In this document: positions 1 through 5,372 of the stretch, in pieces
How the letters are laid out: each line of letters starts with the position of its first letter
How positions within the stretch are numbered: the first letter of the stretch is position 1
NCBI GenBank assembly: GCA_903854075.1
Contig: CAINVI010000369.1
Span: forward strand, 1 to 6,862
Reading direction: 5' to 3'
Length of the DNA: 6,862 nt
Source: Candidatus Pollutiaquabacter sp.
Lineage (GTDB): Bacteria > Bacteroidota > Bacteroidia > AKYH767-A > 2013-40CM-41-45
The notes under the pieces: generated by a model
The model's database searches: none
The model's input: only the letters and a program-made list of their open reading frames with translations
Told to the model about the DNA's origin: nothing
Translations under genes and position numbers: made by a program

Positions 1-141
1 GGTAGCGGCTGGCAGCACTTCGGCAAGCTCAGTGCAAGCAAGCTGTTTCGGCAAGCTCAGTGCAAGCAAGCTTTTTCGGCAAGCTCAGTGCAAGCAAGCT
101 TTTTCGGCAAACTAAACACAATTCAGTGAAAGTCGGCAGTC
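1..141 (+). repeat. Repeat patch A: 28-bp tandem units plus a heptamer remnant
   Basis: Three tandem 28-bp units start at 19, 47 and 75, and a fourth, decaying copy starts at 103. Each unit begins TTCGGCAAGCTCAGTGCAAG. They differ from one another only near the G/T before the next TTCGG. The first copy is preceded by GGCAGCAC, which makes it a variant of the hairpin core found in the arrays at 3130-3442 and 3921-4041. A short heptamer remnant (GTCGGCAGTC) lies at 132-141. The patch lies just downstream of the stop codon of the secreted-protein gene, which reads leftwards, and it is cut by the window edge. No protein-coding role is supported. Confidence 0.85.
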
Positions 142-160
142 ATTGCCTGGTTAATTCGCT

Positions 161-3094
161 CTACTCCACCAAAACTTTGCGGGTTTCCATCACCGCTCCG
201 TCGGGACCAAGTAGATTGACCATTATTACGCCTTTTCCGGAAAGCTCATTCACATTGAGCTCAACACGAGATGCAGTAACAGCAAGTTTGAGCAAGCATC
301 TTCCTAACATATCATTGACCATCAGCGAACAGCCGTGTAATGCAGGATATCCATAGCCGATATCAATCACCAAATTATCAGAAGCAGGATTCGGGAAACA
401 AGAAAGCACACTGAACTTTGGTGCAACTTCCTCTTGCAGTGCGGCCGTCGGACAAGCGGTCGTAGTTACCAGAATCTTTCCGGCTATCGTTTTGGAGTCC
501 GTTCCAGAGGAGGAAGTTACCGTCAACGAATAGTCGTAAGTTCCCGGCGCACCAAAAACCACCTTGGGATTTCGAAGTAAACTATCACTTATAAAAGCAG
601 GCGTGGGGGAAAAACTCCAACTCCAAGCTGCTCCGGCATGCAACAGCGCAGAATAATCTTCAAAGTAAAACGTATCCAGCGGACAATCGGAAAAAAGCTT
701 ATCGACCGTAGGTTGAGCAACAGGAGTTCCTACTTCATAAAATTCCACCTGCCAAACACCACGGTTACCTGCAGTACGCATCTTTCCATCACGGTAGAAC
801 ATCGTACTGGTAAGCGGATTCATTCCTATCGGAAATTGATTAGAATAATCTACCCAATCCGGCATCGTGTCATTGCGATAATAGACATACCCGCCAAGGC
901 CAAGAATATAAACGCCACCCGGCGTGCCACCTTGGTGGACAATATTTCGATACGAACCACCGGTGATAGTAGGTGTTGTGTAGTTGATCCAGCTTGCACC
1001 ACCATTGACTGATCGAAACACTTTGTTGTTGGTGCTGTTGCCCGGACCGGTGATCCACAGTTTATCCGCATCGGTGAAATCAACAGCAATCTGTAAATTA
1101 TAATAGTTGATGCCGGACGGCATTGTCAGACGAACCCACGTGTAACCGGCATCGGTTGACTTATAAAAACGTGATTGTGTAGCCAGATAAATCACATCCG
1201 GATTACTGCGGCTAATTTCAAATTTTTTGACACGCTCATTGAAGTTGTACAACGAATCCCATGTAACCCCGCCATCCACCGAACGCCAGAACTGATTACC
1301 GTTCCCCAAAAACAATACATTGTAACAATAGGGCAAAAACTCCACCTCACTGGCATCGAACCCGTAGCCATCGTCGTTTGGATATTTACCAAACGGAAAC
1401 GGATTTGTTCTTCCGCTAAATGTATCCGGAACGACTACTCCACCGATATCTTCAAAAGCAATATGTCGTGGTCGGCCGATCATATAATGTCCGGCGGGTG
1501 ATTCCGCACCACCCAAGCGTAAGGCGCGTTCGTAGGGATAGTTTTCGGATATCACCGTATTGCCATTGTGGTAGCGCCCTCCTGCCATAAAATCTTCGTT
1601 CCATCCCTGTGTAAATCGCCAGAAATCAGAACCGTGAAGTCCGTTGATACGCGTCGAGAAGTTAGCGTTGGAAGAAAAGAAATCCGAAGAATAGCTTATG
1701 CCACCATCGGTGGCAATCCAAGTATCAGTACCACTCACTGCGATATCCTGAATATCTGGATGGATACGATAACCACCGACATATCCGCCGATGGGATTGA
1801 AAGACGTTGCGCCGTTGAGTGAGCGATACGCCGAGGTAGTTGCCACGATTAGCTGATCGGCATTGTTGGGATTTACAGCAATTGCAAAATCATAATAGCC
1901 TTGACCGTTGCTCATGCCGAGCGGAAAAGCAGAAGATCCCGTAAAGCTGGTGGTGCCGGTGCACTTCAAGGTCCAAGATTGTCCGGCATCGTCCGAGCGG
2001 TAAATATGCGGAATATCAGCGGGTGCCTGATCGCCGAGAACCGCCACATAAATACGATCAGGATCAGCGGGTGTCACGGCCATGCGAGCGGATGATGCGG
2101 CGATAGGCGACCAGCCGGACATACTTTGGAAAAATGTGATACCGCCATCCACCGACTTATAAAAAAGAATGTCAGGTCCAGCCTTCACTGTAGCGTAAAC
2201 AGTGGTAGAATCGAAAGGGCGAAAAAACACATCATACGTACTAAAACTCATTCCACTGACAAGCGACCAGTTGTTTCCATAATCGGCAGAACGAAATAGG
2301 CCGTTCTGACACGCTGCAAATAGCACGGATGAATTCGTTGGATCGATGACAAGGCGGTTCACATCGCCACAAGGAAACGAGATGGTCGACCATGTAATTC
2401 CACCGTCATTTGACTTCTTGATCTTATCATTGGACCCGGCATAAACGACGTTAGCATCAAATGGATCGACGACTACGGCGGTATAATATTCGCGATCGTC
2501 GAGTGTCATCGACCAACTCAATCCTTTATTGGTAGTTTTATAGAGTCCACTGGTTTCTGCGCCGATATATAGCACATCCGTATTCGAGGAAGCGATCGCG
2601 CAGCAATAGATATTGATCTGCCAAGGTGAAGGTGGCTGTCCGGCGACATCCTGCGATTTAAAAAACGTTTGCTGTGGCCCTACTACGTTCCATACGCCAC
2701 GTGAACGGTGCGAAGCGGGGCTTGTTGAAATTGATTTTGGAACAATTGGTGTTTCCGGTAAAATAAATCCATCGGAATTGATTCGATGTTCTACAGTACG
2801 GCGCCAGCGCTTATAATAACGGAGATAGCGATCAATGGATGCTTCACCGATTTCTTCCAACTCGGAATTTTCAGCGGATGTAACGGGACTCAATTGCCGT
2901 TGGTGCTCCTCCGCGGCTTCATCCAGCAAAAACATATTGAAGCCAGTCGGAAAGTCCGGCTGATAAAACGCCATGAAGAATGCTGGTGTTTCAGCTGACA
3001 ACTTGGGTAAATATTGTTGACTGACTTTTTGCGCTGAGAGGCAGTAAGAAGTAACCACCAAGCAAATCGTCAACAGTTTTTTCGCGTAGCTCAT
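161..3094 (-). CDS. Secreted T9SS-sorted beta-propeller (BNR/sortilin-like) protein with PKD domain
   Basis: This is a 977-residue protein predicted to be exported through Sec and then the type IX secretion system to the cell surface or medium. Residues 1-22 form a signal peptide: MSYAKK, a hydrophobic core, then CLSAQ. Nine Asp-box motifs (S-x-D/N-x-G-x-T/S-W/F) lie near residues 187, 228, 269, 314, 367, 425, 605, 646 and 695; examples are SNDGGITW, SDDAGQSW and SVDGGVTW. They mark blades of sortilin/exo-sialidase-type propellers, probably two groups separated by residues 433-604. A PKD-like domain spans about 797-876 (GTYDYSLTVTSSSG). The T9SS type A sorting domain spans about 894-977, with FPNPASDNLVIDI, VNDMLGR and a basic, hydrophobic end. 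I chose the ATG at 3094 because the signal peptide starts there; the open frame runs on to 3190 only through repeat DNA. Asp-box propellers occur in many unrelated secreted proteins and no catalytic residues can be assigned, so the substrate is unknown. It could be a glycan-binding or adhesive protein. The frame is intact. Confidence 0.9.
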   Translation of the reverse strand: MSYAKKLLTICLVVTSYCLSAQKVSQQYLPKLSAETPAFFMAFYQPDFPTGFNMFLLDEAAEEHQRQLSPVTSAENSELEEIGEASIDRYLRYYKRWRRTVEHRINSDGFILPETPIVPKSISTSPASHRSRGVWNVVGPQQTFFKSQDVAGQPPSPWQINIYCCAIASSNTDVLYIGAETSGLYKTTNKGLSWSMTLDDREYYTAVVVDPFDANVVYAGSNDKIKKSNDGGITWSTISFPCGDVNRLVIDPTNSSVLFAACQNGLFRSADYGNNWSLVSGMSFSTYDVFFRPFDSTTVYATVKAGPDILFYKSVDGGITFFQSMSGWSPIAASSARMAVTPADPDRIYVAVLGDQAPADIPHIYRSDDAGQSWTLKCTGTTSFTGSSAFPLGMSNGQGYYDFAIAVNPNNADQLIVATTSAYRSLNGATSFNPIGGYVGGYRIHPDIQDIAVSGTDTWIATDGGISYSSDFFSSNANFSTRINGLHGSDFWRFTQGWNEDFMAGGRYHNGNTVISENYPYERALRLGGAESPAGHYMIGRPRHIAFEDIGGVVVPDTFSGRTNPFPFGKYPNDDGYGFDASEVEFLPYCYNVLFLGNGNQFWRSVDGGVTWDSLYNFNERVKKFEISRSNPDVIYLATQSRFYKSTDAGYTWVRLTMPSGINYYNLQIAVDFTDADKLWITGPGNSTNNKVFRSVNGGASWINYTTPTITGGSYRNIVHQGGTPGGVYILGLGGYVYYRNDTMPDWVDYSNQFPIGMNPLTSTMFYRDGKMRTAGNRGVWQVEFYEVGTPVAQPTVDKLFSDCPLDTFYFEDYSALLHAGAAWSWSFSPTPAFISDSLLRNPKVVFGAPGTYDYSLTVTSSSGTDSKTIAGKILVTTTACPTAALQEEVAPKFSVLSCFPNPASDNLVIDIGYGYPALHGCSLMVNDMLGRCLLKLAVTASRVELNVNELSGKGVIMVNLLGPDGAVMETRKVLVE

Positions 3095-3113
3095 CGGTAA
3101 GGAATTGATGAGA

Positions 3114-3121
3114 CTAAGATA
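3114..3121 (-). promoter_or_regulatory. Possible -7 promoter box of the secreted-protein gene
   Basis: On the minus strand this reads TATCTTAG, one mismatch from the Bacteroidota -7 consensus TAnnTTTG, and it lies 19 nt upstream of the ATG at 3094. No TTTG-like -33 element is present at the usual spacing, because that position already falls in the heptamer array. This is a weak call made from position and similarity alone. Confidence 0.3.
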
Positions 3122-3178
3122 CTGAATTGGTTGGCAGTCAGCGGTCGGCAGTCGGCGGTCAGTAGTCGGCGGTCGGCA

Positions 3179-3201
3179 GCGCTTCGGCAAGCTCAGCGCA
3201 A
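3179..3201 (+). repeat. Hairpin core, copy 1 of array B
   Basis: This non-heptameric insert carries the inverted arms GCGCT (3179-3183) and AGCGC (3195-3199) around an 11-nt centre. A second, smaller pairing, GCTT-CGGC-AAGC, is possible in the same DNA. The same 23 bp recur at 3279-3301 and, inverted, at 4005-4027. Flanking heptamers extend the identity to 40 bp. Confidence 0.8.
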
Positions 3202-3278
3202 GTCGGCGGTCAGTAGTCGGCGGTCCTCAGTCGGCGGTCGGCGGTACTCAGTCGGCGGTCAGCAGTCGGCGGTCGGCA

Positions 3279-3301
3279 GCGCTTCGGCAAGCTCAGCGCA
3301 A
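3279..3301 (+). repeat. Hairpin core, copy 2 of array B
   Basis: The 23 bp are identical to the core at 3179-3201 and lie exactly 100 bp downstream of it. The arms GCGCT and AGCGC are intact. Confidence 0.8.
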
Positions 3302-3456
3302 GTCGGCGGTCAGTAGTCTTCGAGTCGGCAGTCGGCGGTACTCAGTCGGCGGTCGGCAGTCAGTGGTCCTCAGTCAGCAGTCCTCAGTCGGCGGTCTTCA
3401 GTCGGTGGTCGGCGGTACTCAGTCGGCGGTCGGCGGTCGGCAGCGAAAGTTATCGG

Positions 3457-3819
3457 CTAGCAAAACATGGTGTGATTTTTCATCATAAAATTTAGCAGTC
3501 TGCCAATACTGTCACATTGCTCCTTTAGCTCTTCAAAACAAACCTGATCTATATAATCGAACCGTCGGGCAAAATCGAGCCATAGTGATGTTTCGGTATT
3601 TTCACTATCGGCGTCCGAAAGCTTACTTATAAAATGTTTGGGATAGCGTCTTTTACGATATGCTTCCGCAACTTTAGCACAAGTAGATCGTGATGAACGG
3701 CGCAGCTGATCTGCTAATGCATACTGTTCGTATTTTGGAAATGTAAGCGATCGCTGATGTATGGTAAATGCCAACTCGTAGGCGATTTTAAAAACCTTCA
3801 ATTCTTCATATTTACCCAT
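3457..3819 (-). CDS. Four-helix-bundle protein, 23S rRNA IVP/S23 family
   Basis: This 120-residue cytoplasmic protein matches the family first seen inside 23S rRNA intervening sequences (IVP, TIGR02436-like), which is related to the Avd accessory proteins of diversity-generating retroelements. Recognisable features in order are the start MGKYEELKVFKIAYELA, then FPKYEQYALADQLRRSSRST, the AKVAEAYRKRR segment where relatives have NIAEG-like sequence, and a C-terminal helix with EELKEQCDSIGRLLNFM. The length is typical. The basic surface (LRRSSRS, RKRRYPK) would suit nucleic-acid binding, but that is inference, and the cellular role of stand-alone members is not established. It is not inside an rRNA gene here. 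Repeat arrays in inverted orientation flank it on both sides. The ATG at 3819 fits the family's usual N terminus. No SD is visible, as expected in Bacteroidota. The frame is intact and ends ...MFC-TAG. Confidence 0.9.
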   Translation of the reverse strand: MGKYEELKVFKIAYELAFTIHQRSLTFPKYEQYALADQLRRSSRSTCAKVAEAYRKRRYPKHFISKLSDADSENTETSLWLDFARRFDYIDQVCFEELKEQCDSIGRLLNFMMKNHTMFC

Positions 3820-3824
3820 GCCTG

Positions 3825-3832
3825 CAAATATC
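3825..3832 (-). promoter_or_regulatory. Possible -7 box of the four-helix-bundle gene
   Basis: The minus strand reads GATATTTG, one base from TAnnTTTG, ending 5 nt before the ATG. A short inverted repeat (CCTGC at 3821-3825, GCAGG at 3834-3838) overlaps it. There is no convincing -33 element. If used, the transcript would have almost no leader. The rest of 3839-3913 is AT-rich and holds nothing I recognise. Confidence 0.25.
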
Positions 3833-3920
3833 AGCAGGATTGAAGGCTTCTACATTCTATTCTATGCAACTAAAAAAGATCCGTTTGAATTAATAAGTTC
3901 GATAATCACAACCTATCAAC

Positions 3921-4041
3921 TGAAGTCTGCCAACCACTGACTGAGTACCGCCGACTAAAGACTGCCGACTGCCGACTACCGACCGCTGACTGCCGACCGC
4001 CGACTTGCGCTGAGCTTGCCGAAGCGCTGCCGACTGCCGAC
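3921..4041 (-). repeat. Heptamer array C with one hairpin core, inverted relative to array B
   Basis: Read on the minus strand, this is two GTCGGCA units (4028-4041), one 23-bp core (4005-4027), then 12 heptamers down to 3921: GTCGGCG, GTCGGCA, GTCAGCG, GTCGGTA and so on, ending GTTGGCA, GACTTCA. A 40-bp segment (3995-4034) is the exact reverse complement of 3172-3211 and of 3272-3311 in array B, so arrays B and C are inverted repeats around the four-helix-bundle gene. The outer end lies 2 bp from the T-tract of the rplI terminator. Confidence 0.92.
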
Positions 4042-4042
4042 T

Positions 4043-4075
4043 AAAAAAGCCGCCCCTTCGAAAAGGAACGGCTTT
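4043..4075 (-). terminator. Intrinsic terminator of the rpsF-rpsR-rplI operon
   Basis: On the minus strand, AAAGCCG and CGGCTTT (4069-4075 with 4046-4052) pair. An inner CCTT/AAGG stem (4055-4058 with 4063-4066) is separated by a 2x2 internal mismatch and closed by a 4-nt loop. A run of six T residues (complement of 4043-4048) follows, overlapping the base of the stem. It begins 23 bp downstream of the rplI stop codon and is properly oriented to end that transcript. Confidence 0.88.
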
Positions 4076-4097
4076 AGCTTTTTAAGTGAGCAACTAA

Positions 4098-4544
4098 TTA
4101 CTCCGCTACTACTTCAAAGTTCACTTTGGCTTTCACGTCTTTGTGCAGATTAACCATTGCACTGTACGTACCCAGTGTTTTGATGTGATCTGCATCCAGT
4201 GTGATCTTCTTGCGATCAACGATCACTCCATGCTTCGCCAATGCATCGGCTAATTGAAGTGCTGTGATTGATCCGTAGATCTTACCGGTGTCACCGACTT
4301 TGGTAGAGATATTCAGCGTCATCGCTTCGAGCTGCTTCGCAACGGATTCCGCATCACCTTTCAGCTTCGCAGCTTTGTGAGCGCGTTGCTTCATGGTTTC
4401 GGTTAATACTTTGCGTGCAGAATCTGTAGCGACTATAGCCAGACCGCGCGGGATAAGGAAGTTGTTGGCGTAGCCAGGCTTCACTTTTACGATTTCATCG
4501 GCATAGCCGAGATTATCGACATCTTGTTTGAGAATGATTTCCAT
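4098..4544 (-). CDS. rplI: Large-subunit ribosomal protein bL9
   Basis: This 148-residue protein is a full-length bL9, a 50S component at the base of the L1 stalk that helps maintain reading frame and subunit quality. The N-terminal RNA-binding domain is clear: MEIILKQDVDNLG, then the signature GYANNFLIPRGLA at residues 24-36. The long connecting helix follows (about 41-75), then the C-terminal domain with GKIYGSITALQLADAL and a closing KAKVNFEVV. It is the last gene of the rpsF-rpsR-rplI operon, 21 bp after rpsR, and is followed by an intrinsic terminator. The ATG at 4544 is fixed by the family N terminus and by a strong SD 9 nt upstream. Confidence 0.98.
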   Translation of the reverse strand: MEIILKQDVDNLGYADEIVKVKPGYANNFLIPRGLAIVATDSARKVLTETMKQRAHKAAKLKGDAESVAKQLEAMTLNISTKVGDTGKIYGSITALQLADALAKHGVIVDRKKITLDADHIKTLGTYSAMVNLHKDVKAKVNFEVVAE

Positions 4545-4553
4545 CGTGCTGTT

Positions 4554-4560
4554 CCTCCTT
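4554..4560 (-). promoter_or_regulatory. Strong Shine-Dalgarno of rplI
   Basis: The minus strand reads AAGGAGG, followed by 9 nt before the ATG. It lies in the 21-bp rpsR-rplI gap. This is unusual for Bacteroidota, whose genes generally lack an SD. Confidence 0.85.
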
Positions 4561-4565
4561 CTTTA

Positions 4566-4832
4566 TTATTTCAACATATCGCCCACGTACGGCATCAAAG
4601 CCAAGTGACGTGCACGTTTGATAGACTGTGATACTTTACGCTGAAATTTCAGCGAGGTACCGGTGAGACGACGTGGCAGGAGTTTACCCTGCTCGTTGAC
4701 GAACTTCAGGAGGAAGTTAGCGTCTTTGTAATCGATGTACTTGATGCCGTTCTTCTTGAAGCGGCAGTACTTTTTCTTTTGGGTTTCGACCGCTGGTGGA
4801 TTCAGGTAGCGGACTTCGTTTGGTGTTGCCAT
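4566..4832 (-). CDS. rpsR: Small-subunit ribosomal protein bS18
   Basis: This 88-residue bS18 binds with bS6 on the 30S platform. Family signatures are KKYCRFKKNGIKYIDYKD (residues 20-37), LLKFVNEQGKLLPRRLTG (41-58) and the basic RNA-binding tail KFQRKVSQSIKRARHLALMPY. The start ATG at 4832 follows an SD (AGGAGG) 9 nt upstream, and the gene begins 18 bp after the rpsF stop. The order rpsF-rpsR-rplI is the usual bacterial one without priB or ssb. In Bacteroidota ribosomes bS18, bS6 and bS21 form the pocket that sequesters the 16S anti-SD, which makes the SD in front of this gene notable. Confidence 0.98.
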   Translation of the reverse strand: MATPNEVRYLNPPAVETQKKKYCRFKKNGIKYIDYKDANFLLKFVNEQGKLLPRRLTGTSLKFQRKVSQSIKRARHLALMPYVGDMLK

Positions 4833-4841
4833 TTTTTTGTT

Positions 4842-4847
4842 CCTCCT
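4842..4847 (-). promoter_or_regulatory. Strong Shine-Dalgarno of rpsR
   Basis: The minus strand reads AGGAGG, then AACAAAAAA, then ATG. The 9-nt spacing from GGAGG is identical to that in front of rplI, and both continue GGAGGAAC. Confidence 0.85.
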
Positions 4848-4850
4848 GGA

Positions 4851-5210
4851 TTAAGCTGCTGACTCTTCTTGTTTCTTGACATCGGCGTTTTTACGCTTTT
4901 TGTCGTTGTACGCGATAGCGTGTTTGTCCAACCGCACGGTGAGGAAACGCATAATCCGCTCATCTCGTTTGTATTCAGTTTCGAGCTTGCCGATTTCTTC
5001 ACCGGTGCCCTTGAACTCCAGGAGGTAATAAAATCCTGTGTTCTTTTTCTGAATCGGATAAGCCAGCTTACGCAATCCCCAATTGTTCTCATGAACAATT
5101 ACGGAACCGTTGTCGGTGAGGATTTTGCGGAATTTGTTGACGACGTCCATCAGCTGCTCTTCCGAAAGAACAGGCGTAGCGATGAAGACCGTCTCATACT
5201 GATTTAACAT
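4851..5210 (-). CDS. rpsF: Small-subunit ribosomal protein bS6
   Basis: This 119-residue bS6 is the platform protein that forms a heterodimer with bS18. Recognisable parts are MLNQYETVFIATPVLSEEQ at the N terminus, then WGLRKLAYPIQKKNTGFYYLLEF (about residues 44-66), and DERIMRFLTVRLDKHA (about 83-98). A charged tail (KKRKNADVKKQEESAA) ends the protein. It opens the minus-strand operon rpsF-rpsR-rplI. The ATG at 5210 is fixed by the family N terminus. The 5' leader has no SD and is A/T-rich, unlike the two downstream genes. Confidence 0.98.
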   Translation of the reverse strand: MLNQYETVFIATPVLSEEQLMDVVNKFRKILTDNGSVIVHENNWGLRKLAYPIQKKNTGFYYLLEFKGTGEEIGKLETEYKRDERIMRFLTVRLDKHAIAYNDKKRKNADVKKQEESAA

Positions 5211-5240
5211 GCTGGTTTTGATTGTTTTTAATTAGGGATG

Positions 5241-5271
5241 CAAAAGTAGTGAAAATCTCGGAAAATCCAAA
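5241..5271 (-). promoter_or_regulatory. Bacteroidota-type promoter of the rpsF operon
   Basis: On the minus strand the -33 element TTTG (5268-5271) is followed by 19 nt and the -7 element TACTTTTG (5241-5248). This is an exact match to TAnnTTTG with standard spacing for the primary sigma factor of this phylum. The -7 box ends 30 nt before the ATG, so the leader should be only about 25 nt. Confidence 0.85.
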
Positions 5272-5289
5272 TAGGGAGAAGGGAAAGTA

Positions 5290-5352
5290 GTCAGCAGTCC
5301 GCGGTCTGCAGTCCTAAGTCGGCAGTCGGCGATCCAAGGGCTCAAGTCGGCG
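5290..5352 (+). repeat. Heptamer array D
   Basis: Nine consecutive 7-bp units (GTCAGCA, GTCCGCG, GTCTGCA, GTCCTAA, GTCGGCA, GTCGGCG, ATCCAAG, GGCTCAA, GTCGGCG) keep strict phase although several have diverged. There is no hairpin core. The array lies between the divergent promoters of the rpsF operon and rlmD. Confidence 0.85.
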
Positions 5353-5360
5353 GGCTTGAC

Positions 5361-5368
5361 TATCTTTG
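5361..5368 (+). promoter_or_regulatory. Likely -7 promoter box of rlmD
   Basis: TATCTTTG matches TAnnTTTG exactly. It ends 4 nt before the GTG start codon, so transcription would begin at or next to the start codon. No TTTG lies at -33, because that region is repeat array D. Confidence 0.5.
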
Positions 5369-5372
5369 CCCG

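Larger units (their letters stand above)
3130..3442 (+). repeat. Heptamer array B with two hairpin cores
   Basis: The stretch parses into 7-bp units beginning GT. The consensus is GTCGGCG or GTCGGCA, with variants GTCAGTA, GTCAGCA, GTCCTCA, GTACTCA and GTCTTCA. I count 7 units, a 23-bp core (3179-3201), 11 units, a second identical core (3279-3301), then 20 units, one of which is 8 bp long (GTCTTCGA, 3316-3323). The array ends with GGCAGCG, the beginning of another core that then breaks off. Positions 3141-3218 and 3241-3318 are near-identical (4 mismatches in 78) and exactly 100 bp apart, which equals one core plus 11 heptamers. It occupies almost the whole gap between the secreted-protein gene and the four-helix-bundle gene. 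No credible gene lies in this 362-bp gap: short open frames in it only mirror the repeat. Confidence 0.93.

Noticed and set aside
1..160. Intrinsic terminator for the secreted-protein gene in patch A
   Set aside because: Short inverted arms exist, but on the minus strand they are followed by A runs, not T runs.
3095..3190. Extending the secreted protein to the ATG at 3190
   Set aside because: The extra 32 residues are mostly translated repeat DNA and would bury the signal peptide, which begins at the ATG at 3094.
3131..3316. 61-codon open frame in array B
   Set aside because: Its product is low-complexity Ser/Arg/Gly-rich sequence dictated by the 7-bp repeat. There is no start signal and no family resemblance.
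3130..3442. CRISPR array
   Set aside because: The units are 7 bp with no unique spacers, the cores lie 100 bp apart with repeats between them, and no cas gene is present.
3457..3819. Part of a diversity-generating retroelement (Avd role)
   Set aside because: No reverse transcriptase and no template/variable repeat pair lie in the window. The arrays show no adenine-specific substitution pattern.
3130..4041. Classical insertion sequence
   Set aside because: The only gene inside is a four-helix-bundle protein with no transposase motifs, and no target-site duplication is visible at the outer ends (3121-3129 versus 4042-4050).
4869..5207. 112-codon open frame antisense to rpsF
   Set aside because: It is a shadow of a confidently identified ribosomal protein gene and resembles no family I know.
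5211..5240. S6:S18-binding leader RNA motif upstream of rpsF
   Set aside because: The predicted leader is only about 25 nt and A/T-rich, with no hairpin presenting the CCG element known from other phyla.
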